From: Limnephilus marmoratus
Taxonomy: Eukaryota > Arthropoda > Insecta > Trichoptera > Limnephilidae
DNA: 64,000 nt
Reading direction: 5' to 3'
Assembly: GCA_917880885.1 (NCBI GenBank)
Contig: OU862907.1
Coordinates: 71,543,072-71,607,071 of the forward strand
The notes under the pieces are model-generated. The model did not search any database. It was not told where the DNA came from and saw nothing but the letters and a program-made list of their open reading frames with translations. This document shows, piece after piece, positions 56,501-64,000 of this stretch; positions within the stretch are counted from its first letter, which is position 1, and every line of letters begins with the position of its first letter. The position numbers and the translations under genes were made by a program.

Positions 56501-57722
56501 TCACATTTTCGTTTGACTTTGTGACGGCAGTCAATGACGTGGTCACTTTTTCACCCGTAGAGGGTGTTTCAAAATGCAACATAGAATGGTGCCGCTTGTT
56601 ACAAATTTTACAACTAGATTGTGATTGACAATCTCCAAATCGATGAAACTTTAAACAATTAAAACATCGATTTAAATGTTTTATGCGATTTTTCCTTTCA
56701 AGGGGAGACATTTCAAGAAATTTTTCACATTTATAAATTGAGTGAGCTTCCTTGCATATAGCGCACATTTCAGAGCTAGAATTCGCCGCCAATAAGGATT
56801 TTCGCGCAACCGCCGTCTTTGGTTTAGGTATGTTTGCAGTAAGTGGGTTAGACGCTTCGAGAATTCTAATCTGATTGTGTAAAAATTCAAATAATTGAGA
56901 TGTCTCCGGTAATTGTGTTCGTGTAAGTGACGTTTCGAATTGTCGTCTGGTGTCTTGATCCAAACATCGTAAGATTATGTGGGCAACAAACTTACTAAAT
57001 ATATTTTCATGTTTCATTGCATTCAAAGCAGATAAATTTTCTTGAAAAGTGTTTAAGATATGTGTTAATCCATTTATCGATTCATTAGGTAATGGTTTAA
57101 AATTCATCATTTCGTCTACATAAAAAGTAAATAATAATCTACTATCTTCATACTTTTGCAGCAGAATATTCCAAGCTATTGGGTAATTCTCAGCAATTAA
57201 TGGTAACGATTTAACCAAATTCAATGCAGTTCCCTTCAGTAACGAAATTAAATGATGAAATTTCTCTATATCTGTATACATATTATTATTATGTACTAGA
57301 TTTTCGAACAATGCATGGAAGGTATGCCAATTTTTTACATTGGAATCAAATGGTGTTATTTGAATCGCGGGTAATTTTAAGTTGCCAATACTATTTGCAG
57401 AAATTGGTTCTGACTTAATGTTTGAATTTTGCTGTCTTTTTGCAGATGAAATTTCAAAGACCATTACATCTAATTGTTCAGAGATTGTTGCTATCTCCTT
57501 ACAATCACTTGCCTTGTCCGCTTCAATTAATAAATTTTCCATATCATTATGTAATGACTCTACCTCTCCGAGCCATTCGAAAACTTTTTCATACCGGCTT
57601 AAAAACGTTTCCCTTTTTTTTTCATCCATGTTTATAAAAGGTATTAATTGATGCGTTATTTGTATCCTAGCTAAAAAACGATCCCTTCGAGTTTTCAATA
57701 CGGCAATCTTCTTATCTGCCAT
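53547..57722 (-). CDS. gag-pol: BEL B Gag-Pol polyprotein lacking integrase core
   Basis: 1,391 codons, starting at the ATG at 57,722. Domains in order: Gag/DUF1759 (about residues 110-290), zinc-knuckle clusters (CAICKEAHSIYKC, CFNCLKFHRFGDC, CKICNKRHHSMLHF, about 320-385), and aspartic protease with IVDNGSQ (about 435). Then RT with VVFDGSAKA, FVFTADICKMY and catalytic YVDDL (about 840), RNase H with GFCDAS, RLELCAA and FTDST, and the integrase zinc-binding HHx region (DYYHHAYLHVGPRTLQFL). After RRYWICP the protein runs into about 45 AT-rich hydrophobic residues and stops. The D, D and E of the integrase are all missing. BEL Pol normally continues several hundred residues. The deletion joint is near 53,690. 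Confidence 0.92.
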   Translation of the reverse strand: MADKKIAVLKTRRDRFLARIQITHQLIPFINMDEKKRETFLSRYEKVFEWLGEVESLHNDMENLLIEADKASDCKEIATISEQLDVMVFEISSAKRQQNSNIKSEPISANSIGNLKLPAIQITPFDSNVKNWHTFHALFENLVHNNNMYTDIEKFHHLISLLKGTALNLVKSLPLIAENYPIAWNILLQKYEDSRLLFTFYVDEMMNFKPLPNESINGLTHILNTFQENLSALNAMKHENIFSKFVAHIILRCLDQDTRRQFETSLTRTQLPETSQLFEFLHNQIRILEASNPLTANIPKPKTAVARKSLLAANSSSEMCAICKEAHSIYKCEKFLEMSPLERKNRIKHLNRCFNCLKFHRFGDCQSQSSCKICNKRHHSMLHFETPSTGEKVTTSLTAVTKSNENVSNAPNVLLGTAIVHMQNKFGAYVPVRIIVDNGSQVSIITQSCAKRLGLSIRKYKTPLNGLGQTAVNSCTGITSCVIKPVKQRAPMLSATPIVIPEITSWMPSVTLDKDVKSRFLNLSLADPNFDQPGKIDFLLGADLYPNILDDQSHIVRGNPSALNTVFGYIILGKVGCQSIDSSPTSLLTLSDMSLNDTMKNFWEIEEAPVVSDLNPDNTKAEEMFQKEHYRQTDGRYVVPILLKSDSPPPQNTYNLAESRMRKLEKRFDRDATLATSYRDFLHEYESLSHMKRVAPNSGANYLPHHAVINGKGKIRVVFDGSAKASDMSLNDMLYSGPKLQTEIPYMILNFRFHKFVFTADICKMYRQILIIPNHRKYQHILWRDSPSEPMKDYELQTITYGLTSSPFLAISTLRQLARDERESYPAASRALLENFYVDDLATGADSIESARHLKEEIVAVLKSAKLELSKWASNCSELLEHDSECQQQQLNFNKTQSNVKILGVFWNPEEDYFSYHISIPNSAVCSKRNILSTLARIYDPLGWLSPVIFTAKRIIQELWKLNVDWDTEVPLHIMSTWNNFVEQLPSLQQLRIPRYYHTNLDSHCILVGFCDASQLGYAAVTYLVVQNHNSSHLHKVAPLKSLTIPRLELCAAVLLSKLIKYILSSVHFAAQIEKVILFTDSTIVLSWLQTPPHLLKTFVANRVVQILDNTPKAIWKHVISEDNSADYGSRGTLPAHFVEHLSWLSGPPWLRNPVEDWPSARLPFIPASELPEIQPPKPTVFNVELKSSSIIAKYSSLSKLKKVIAWILRFKTNCLSNVSKMAKQSINHAALTLQELDNAFMKIIKLEQQAYFHNDIILLSSDKMCSSGLQKLKPFTDPHGILRVGGRLTNSALPSDSKHPILLPMSSHLTGLLIDYYHHAYLHVGPRTLQFLIQRRYWICPVVPSFDLSYQIKFLSYFYHLLLIFYVFVFLLFPLINTQKTAGVLTSYNF

Positions 57723-57832
57723 CTTAAATTAATTCTTGTTTAGTGAAATATTATGTATTTAACACAGAAAACAGCCAATGTATACGGCGACAATAATTAT
57801 AGAATGTAATGAATTTAATGTTTTCTAGTTTA

Positions 57833-57855
57833 ATCCAGGCTCGTAATGGACCAAA
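57833..57855 (-). promoter_or_regulatory. Primer-binding site of element B
   Basis: Minus-strand TGGTCCATTACGAGCCTGGA follows the 5' LTR by a few bases. It resembles the element A site (TGGTCCTTCGTAGCC) apart from a small insertion, so both may use the same tRNA. Confidence 0.6.
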
Positions 57856-57858
57856 TAA

Positions 57859-58484
57859 TGGTATCGCAAAGGCGACACGTGGAGTGGACTGTATCAATAT
57901 ATTTAAAAACAAAAAAAAAGTTATGCTTGTGAATTCTTTGACACAACTATGGGGAATGGTAAACAGATGAATGAGAGAAGGAAACTGACTTACCCCTTAT
58001 GGTTGATGTTCTGCTCAATGTTATGGATTTGAGGGAGCACTAAATCACTCACTGCACAAGCTTCCATAAACTCGTCGATGTTATATAAACTGAGAGAATA
58101 ATGATGTTCGTGGCACAGCTTCTTTTAACAGACTGCTGACTTGATAATGTATGTTGAATGCACCGAGAGATCACCGTGGACCATTGCACAGTACATAACA
58201 GACTTCTGACTTGATAATGCATGTTGAATGCACCGAGAGATCACCGTGGACCATTGCACAGTACATAACAGACTTCTGACTAATAATAGATGGTGAATTG
58301 CACCGAGAGATCACCGTGGATCATTGCACAGTACACAACTGCCTAACAGCAGACTCACTGACATATTAATTTTATTGTTGTTTCGTAGGTAATATTGTCA
58401 GTAGGGACAGGTAATTGTGGTATAAAAGGAAGGGTAGAAAAATGGAACAAGGTATATAGATAGGTATACATAGTTGCGTCAACA
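57859..58484 (-). repeat. 5' LTR of BEL element B (626 bp)
   Basis: Partner of 52,837-53,462. With respect to the element this is the upstream LTR. The 70-bp repeats lie at 58,127-58,336. Confidence 0.95.
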
Positions 58485-58489
58485 CGAAC

Positions 58490-61160
58490 TTTTCAGTTCA
58501 ATCGAGTTCCTTTCGGCTTGACGGCAAGTCCATACTTAGCAATGCGGACGGTTCGCCAGTTGGCCCAGGATATGAGACCACATTACCCGGACGCTGCCAA
58601 AGTGGCAGAGTCCAAGCTGTATATGGACGACCTGGTCTATTCTATTGCAGATGAGCCCAGCGCCATACGTCTTTCTCGAGAATTAATCTCGTTGTTTAAG
58701 TCCGGTGCCTTTGATTTAGTAAAATGGACTAGTAATTCTCAAGTTGTACTTGAGAACCTCCCGGATTCTCACCGCAGCCCAGTGGACTTCACTGTTGGTT
58801 CTAACAATACCTCTAAGGTGTTGGGCCTTTCGTGGGAACCAGCTGATGACAGCTTCTTCTTTACGACATCTTATGTTCAGGAGAAGTGCACAAAGCGGAG
58901 CATACTCTCCATAGTCGCCCGCTTATTTGATGTCCTCGGCTTGGTCGCCCCTGTCATTCTGTACGCTAAATTACTTATCAAAGAGCTATGGCTGTGCAAC
59001 ATTGGTTGGGATGATACACCCCCTGATAGCGTTATTCGTCGGTTTTCGGCGCTTACACAGGAATTTCCTCTAATTTCAATGATAAAAATCCCTCGCCATG
59101 TTGGTGTCCTGAAAGACAGTACGGTGCTCGTTGTTGCTTTCTGCGATGCAAGCATGAATGGTTACGGCTGTGTGATTTATTTGCACACCACTGATCTGTT
59201 TGGAAAAATTACAGTGAGATTGTTGTGCGCAAAATCAAAGGTTTCTCCCACCAAAGTGACGACCCTCGCTCGTTTGGAGCTCTGTGCCGCAGTATTGATG
59301 TCCAAATTAATACGGACGGTTCAAGATAATTATTCTGAGCGTCTTCCTATTGCAGGAACATATGCGTTTTCCGATTCTACCGTTGCGCTCTCTTGGATAC
59401 ATTCTTCACCGCATCGCTGGTCGGTGTTTGTTAGTAATCGCGTAGCTCAGTGCCAAGAACATTTGTCTCCAGAGAACTTTTACCATGTTGCTGGTAGTGA
59501 AAACCCGAGCGACTGCCTTTCTCGTGGCATGCTTCCTTCCCAACTCGTTTCACATAATTTATGGTGGAACGGCCCATCATGGATTCGCAGCCCACCTTTG
59601 GAATGGCCATTAAAACCGTTTCACCCTACCAATACTGGTGAAATGCCTGAACACAAGGCTAATGTGCTCATTGCAACATTTCAGGGTGAAAAATCGGTCC
59701 TGAGTGAACTGGCTCAGCGTATATCCACTTGGGATAAACTACTAAGGATTGTTGTTTATGTCCTCCGATTCATAAAAAAGATATCACTTTCCTCTGGAAC
59801 GGTCAATAATCTTATGACTGCTGAAAAGGCTGTGATTCGTGCTGTGCAGAGTATTCATTTTGCAGGAGATATTGCTGCACTCCAGGAAGGCAAATTTCAT
59901 TCCAAAAGACTTCAGAGTTTATCTCTATTTCTTGATGGAGATAATCTGTTACGTATTGGGGGGCGGCTTTCTAAATCAGATTTACCTTTTGAGGTTAAAC
60001 ATCCGGTTTTACTTCCCAAACATGACTGTGTTGTCGATCTGATCATCGCTCACTTTCATGTCGTGAACTGTCATACAGGCCCAGGACTTCTTATGTCTAT
60101 CTTACGTCAACGCTATTGGATATTAGATGCTAGGACTGTTATTAGGGCGATGGTGCGGAAATGCAATTGTTGCTTCCGCTTAAATCCATCGCATCCTACA
60201 CCGAAGATGGCAGATTTACCGTCATATCGTGTTGCAGAAGCAAAGGCCTTCGTACATACCGGTGTAGATTACGCAGGTCCCCTCCGTATTACGCTGACTC
60301 GTCGGAGAGGACAACATTCTCAAAAGGCATATATTTGTCTATTCGTATGCCTTGTGACCAAGGCTATTCATATTGAGTTGGTCTCTGACTTAACTTCAAA
60401 TGCTTTCCTGGCTGCTTTCAGCCGTTTTATTTCTCGGCGTGGCCCGGTAACATGCTTGTATTCAGATAATGGTACTAATTTTGTGGGTGCGAAGGCACAA
60501 TTAGATGACCTCTACAAGTTTTTGGTTGAATCTGAATATGAGCCCTCATTAAAGCGCGAACTCGCTAAGCGTCGTATAGAGTGGAAAATGATTCCACCAC
60601 GCGCGCCTCATTTTGGGGGTATGTGGGAGTCGAACATAAAGAGCATGAAGACACACTTGTACCGTGTGATTGGAACTCAGCTTCTCACCTATGAGGAGTT
60701 ACAGACTGTGCTAGTTCAAATTGAGTGCATAATGAATTCGCGTCCACTTACAGTTATGTCTTCTGACCCTTATCCAGAAGTCCTTACGCCTGCGCATTTT
60801 TTAATGTCGACACCATTGCAGTACTTGCCTGCTTCTGTCCTGGCAGACGGTAAAATCAATTTGACTCAGCGTAAGCAATTATTAGACAGCATGGTTCAGT
60901 CCTTCTGGAAGAAGTGGCGTTCAGAGTATCTGCACACCTTGCAAGTCAGGCAGAAGTGGACTACTTCTGATCATCCGATTGATATCGGAACTGTCGTACT
61001 AGTGGGACAGGAAGATTCCCCTCCGTTAAATTGGCCTTTAGGCGTGATAACTGAAATCCATCCCGGAATGGATAAAATTGTTCGCGTTGCGACGGTAAAG
61101 ACACGATTTGGTTCTTTTAAACGTCCGGTTGTCAAATTATATCCCATTCCAACGCAATAA
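58490..61160 (+). CDS. gag-pol: BEL A RT, RNase H and integrase (third segment)
   Basis: The frame continues straight after the CGAAC duplication, so nothing was lost on insertion of B. It holds catalytic YMDDLV (58,619-58,636), RNase H with AFCDAS, ARLELCAA and FSDSTVALSW, and the integrase zinc-binding part (HFHVVNCHTGPGLL, CNCCF). The integrase core follows with GVDYAGPL (first Asp, about 60,260), YSDNGTNF (second Asp, about 60,460) and HFGGMWE (Glu, about 60,610). The C-terminal DUF5641-type region contains VQSFWKKWRSEYL. It ends at TAA 61,158-61,160. All integrase acidic residues are present, in contrast to element B. Confidence 0.92.
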
Positions 61161-61447
61161 TTTTATATTTTATCTATTTTTGTTTATTTTTATTTATTTA
61201 TTTTTTGTTTTTAGTCATTGTTTCAATGATCTCTGACCCAGACATGGCATTACTTAATATCCGTTATCTTGGTCAATTGAACTTTATTACATTGTATTTT
61301 TAGTTATTTTTCTTTATTTTGTGAGATTCTGCGAATTTCCAATGCGTGTCATTCCTGAATATTACCGGTGAATAGTCACTTTATTTCTATTTCATTTCTT
61401 GTTTCATTTGTATTTTTATACTCTTTCTTTTGTAAGCTCTACGAACT

Positions 61448-61463
61448 TCCAAGGCGGGGAATA
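61448..61463 (+). promoter_or_regulatory. Polypurine tract of element A
   Basis: AAGGCGGGGAAT lies directly before the 3' LTR at 61,464, the expected place for plus-strand priming. Confidence 0.65.
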
Positions 61464-62035
61464 TGGATACGCGCCATAAATATATATGGATCCATTTTTC
61501 TTAATAAATTAATAATTTATGCTATAAGACCATGAGGGCGCCATCTATGGTTTTTGTATTGTATTGAATTTAACCTATGTGACTTGAAATGCAGTATATT
61601 CATGCATTTCCTTACCTTTGTGAATCAGGCAATTACTTCTGACGGGAGTGTCAGTAAAAGGCCAAGAGATGTCTCTCCTGGTCAGTCATAAGAATAATTC
61701 ATCCAGTGAGTGAATTATTGTTGTATCTAAGATTGGATTTTTGGCACGCATTATTAATATGCAAATTTTTCATTGTTGAAACTTCCTTGCTGTGCGAAAC
61801 ATCTGTCAAGATTATGCAATATCGCCTTGACATTTTTATTGAAAAGAAGTGTCTTTTTGTGTGGACATCGTGGCTGAGCTGCATTCTCTGAGTGAGTATT
61901 TGTTTGTTTTCACTTTGGTTTTTGGAATTGCTGGGTCAACTGTTTTTTGTGTCGCATAGGGAAGAATTCAATTTTCGTTAATTTTACATAGGGTATTCAT
62001 TCCCTCGTGTCAGGGGCTATTTACACGCCCCTACA
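61464..62035 (+). repeat. 3' LTR of BEL element A (572 bp)
   Basis: Ends CACGCCCCTACA, followed by duplication GTGGT (62,036-62,040). By eye it is identical to the 5' LTR. Confidence 0.95.
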
Positions 62036-62227
62036 GTGGTTTAGGTTAGCAATAGGTTTTCTGAAATTATCCAATTTTCTGCGCAATTTTCTTAATTTTT
62101 CTCTCCGTAAGAACCATCCTCGTACTTCAAGGAATATTCTAAAAAAAGAATTAGCGAAATCGGTTCAGCTGATCTCGAGATTTGCGTTTAGCAACACAAT
62201 TAGCAATTCATTTTTTTATATATAAGA

Positions 62228-63085
62228 TATATTCGTTGTAGGCATTAGTTCATTTACTACTGTATTCAGGTGTCCTATTAGTTTATCTGCTTTTTTGTCT
62301 AAATTTCCTTGGTTATCGCAGATCCACTTTTTGTTTTGTAATGCCGTACACAATTTATCCTTATTATAGTTCTTTTTATTCCTGTATATATATTATACTT
62401 CGTGTTCCCTGAGGCTTTGGACTATTATATCTAATTTTTGTAATAATTGTTTCGTGATCAGATATTTTGACTTCTTTTGCAGCATTAACTTTTGCGTAAA
62501 AGTCATTTGAAATTACCAAATCAATCATGGTTTTAGAGTTTTTTCATATTCTTGTATAATTTTTGACAAGTTGCTTCCTACTTAGGCAATTTATGATGGT
62601 TTGTAATCTTGTGCTTTTTGTATTGAACATTAAAATCTCCACAAATGATTTTCAAGTCTCTTGTATTTATTTGCTAACGGTACCATTCTTCAAAAAAATC
62701 TAAGAATTTTGTATCATTTTGATTTGGGGAATGATAAATAGTTGCACAGGTTCCCAGCTTAAAATCCTTCAATAGCCAGTATATCCATGTACATATTATC
62801 TAGGTAGTATCCAGGTATTATTTTTATCTAGTACCGCATTTGTTGTGACTTTGATATTAAGAGATATTTTTTACACACTCACACACATACACTACAGAAT
62901 TAATGTGATAACTCCACCTGTATGCCTGCTAAATGAGTCGCATGTAATTGTCGAATAGCTCTGAAATGTTGTTTCATTTTGGTTAATTTCTTCGGTAATA
63001 CGGGTTTCGCTCATTATCACCATTATCGTATTCTTTTAGCTTGTCTTCGACTTCTTCAATATGTGCTAGTAAACTAGCTATGGGT
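62228..63085 (-). pseudogene. LINE 5' part (endonuclease), decayed
   Basis: Minus-strand reading gives endonuclease-like pieces: SETRITEEINQN, CDSFSRHTGGVITL (about 63,015-62,900), CGDFN-like (about 62,650) and SDHETIITK-like (about 62,470). Many stops interrupt. Together with 45,640-47,107 it makes one LINE, split by Helitrons 1 and 2. The right boundary with the hAT arm is approximate. Confidence 0.65.
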
Positions 63086-63215
63086 TTCTCTGGGTCTCCT
63101 ACCGCCCCCCCTGAAAGTCTGAAACGCCCCCCAATTTTCTCTTTGCCTTCTACCGCCCCCCTGAAGGTCTGAAACGCCCCCAAGGGGGCGTTATCGCCCA
63201 CGTTGGGAACCTATG

Positions 63216-64000
63216 GTTTAAATTAAATCTGTATGCGGCGCATTGAAACTACACTCAGAACTACAATCCGAACACGAAAATGGTTACTCTTTGATTCTGG
63301 CAGCACATATAACTGCAACTTGAATTTCATAACTGCACTTCGAATAAGAGAATGTTTTCCGTCGAAATATGTCATCAGATGAATCCAAGTGGAATTTAAC
63401 ATTTTTAACACAAAACTGGTTATTTATAATTAAGAATATCTGTATGCGGCGCATTAAAACTATACTCATAACATGAAGATAAACACTTTTGCGAGAAAGA
63501 AAATTCTTTTTGAAATTCAGTGAATTACAACTTAGCTTTTTCGCGATCGGCGTCATGGTCAACCAATTATTTGATTTGATTTAAATGACAAATATGGGTT
63601 ATCGATTACGTGTCTCGGGTTGAACTTATTCAATACTACACTGCATAAATATTCTAATCGCAATAAACCAATCAATAGATCGATATCTTCGGTCCTTTTC
63701 TAGGGACAAAAATTGTCATCAACTTAATCACGGATGAACGGAAATATCAATATCAATGCGGGACACAGTGGCGTGCGGTGTCGACAGTCGACAAGGGGGG
63801 GGGGGTTAGTTACAAATTTTAAACTGCTCTCCCGGAAATTGAGAATTCGGCTCATTTGCTACAATCACAATATGAACATAGTTTCTCTTTGATGGCAGCA
63901 CACACTTACTGCAACTATAAATTTTTGACTGCACTTAAAATAAGAGAATGTTTTCCTTTGAAATGTGTCACAGATGAATCCACAACACAAATTTTACATT
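63216..64000 (+). repeat. Family D repeats, continuation, with a hAT-end scrap
   Basis: Units at 63,216-63,440 and from 63,840 to the window end match those at 44,634-45,252. At 63,766-63,780, CAGTGGCGTGCGGTG resembles a hAT terminus, followed by a G run; no second end was found. Short minus frames here are the repeat. Confidence 0.6.

Larger units (their letters stand above)
52837..58484 (-). mobile_element. BEL/Pao retrotransposon B, integrase-deleted
   Basis: A 5,648-bp element on the minus strand with 626-bp LTRs and 5-bp duplication CGAAC, inserted in the RT of element A. Its PBS side is at 57,858 and its polypurine side at 53,463. It carries one long gag-pol frame without internal stops. 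The frame ends soon after the integrase zinc-binding region and the catalytic core is absent. Apparently identical LTRs mean it moved recently, presumably with integrase from an intact relative. Element A is too diverged in protein to be its parent. Confidence 0.95.
48286..62035 (+). mobile_element. BEL/Pao retrotransposon A, full length, broken by two insertions
   Basis: LTR-gag-pol-LTR with 572-bp LTRs and 5-bp duplication GTGGT. Subtracting the LINE (50,845-51,895) and element B with its duplication leaves about 7.05 kb, a normal BEL length. Domain order along the plus strand is Gag, zinc knuckles, aspartic protease, RT, RNase H, integrase, which is the BEL/Pao order. The apparently identical LTRs indicate recent insertion. 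The reading frame is otherwise open, so the element was probably competent when it landed. Confidence 0.95.
47660..62227 (-). mobile_element. Helitron 2, split by BEL element A
   Basis: On the minus strand the 5' TC end is at 62,226-62,227 (TCTTATATATAAAAAAATGA) after a host A. The 3' CTAG is at 47,660-47,663 before a host T. Removing element A and one 5-bp duplication leaves about 813 bp, close to the 759-bp Helitron at 14,956. The GC-rich purine/pyrimidine block (47,700-48,010) explains the long Pro-rich frames there. No Rep/helicase. Confidence 0.85.
45253..63215. mobile_element. hAT-like element, outermost shell of the nest
   Basis: Perfect 14-bp TIRs (CATAGGTTCCCAAC and its inverse) are flanked by the perfect 8-bp duplication GTTTAAAT (45,245-45,252 and 63,216-63,223). 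Its own sequence appears to be about 45,253-45,640 and 63,085-63,215. The right arm repeats CCGCCCCCCTGAA..GTCTGAAACGCCCC twice. The left arm has a 19-G run preceded by TTTACCACAAC, also found in the G-rich MITEs at 5.4 and 9.1 kb. No transposase is visible. Everything between the arms inserted later. Confidence 0.8.

Noticed and set aside
63766..63830. Second short hAT element
   Set aside because: Only one CAGTG-type end is visible; no matching end or 8-bp duplication was found before the window closes.

Overview
This is an AT-rich window of animal nuclear DNA, most probably from an insect. The signs are BEL/Pao elements, PIF/Harbinger, hAT and Helitron elements, LINE relics, spliceosomal GT..AG introns and a multi-C2H2 zinc-finger gene. 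I cannot fix the insect order from sequence alone. There is no bacterial operon structure and no CRISPR array. Most of the 64 kb is mobile or repetitive DNA; the only credible host-type coding material is a zinc-finger gene family, plus a broken YqaJ-type nuclease gene.

Layout. 1-5.3 kb: AT-rich DNA with tRNA-like fragments, a decayed tandem array (about 2.0-3.2 kb), the first copy of an abundant SINE-like retroposon (called SINE-A here) and a (TA)n microsatellite. 5.3-17.9 kb: a mosaic of a ~230-bp repeat (family B). It carries G-rich PIF/Harbinger-type MITEs with TTA target duplications, a nearly perfect ~2,010-bp tandem duplication, and two Helitrons. 17.9-25 kb: six SINE-A copies or fragments, a LINE reverse-transcriptase relic, a dense array of TCAGATTA / CTCGAG motifs and a head-to-head tRNA-like sequence. 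25-28.3 kb: a CpG-rich segment, then a decayed zinc-finger array bracketed by an inverted pair of C-rich repeats.

29.8-33.5 kb: a zinc-finger gene whose exons join in frame (154 + 153 + 1,130 nt, 478 aa, 12 intact C2H2 fingers). Its second and third exons recur, frameshifted, at 40.4-42.5 kb. Between the two lie a LINE with stops (34.3-37.0 kb), the YqaJ-like gene (37.9-38.8 kb) and another SINE-A. 43.7-44.5 kb: a 750-bp TIR element with TTA target duplications and a relic MADF reading frame.

45.2-63.2 kb is one Russian-doll structure. A hAT-like element (TIR CATAGGTTCCCAAC, 8-bp TSD GTTTAAAT) contains a minus-strand LINE. The LINE contains two Helitrons. The second Helitron contains a BEL/Pao element (A; 572-bp LTRs, TSD GTGGT). 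Element A is broken by a 5'-truncated LINE and by a second BEL/Pao element (B; minus strand, 626-bp LTRs, TSD CGAAC). B has one long gag-pol frame but lacks the integrase catalytic core. The paired LTRs look identical in each element, so A and then B inserted recently. Element A is broken by its insertions, and B would need integrase supplied by a relative. All boundaries and identities were read by eye; no alignment or database search was run.
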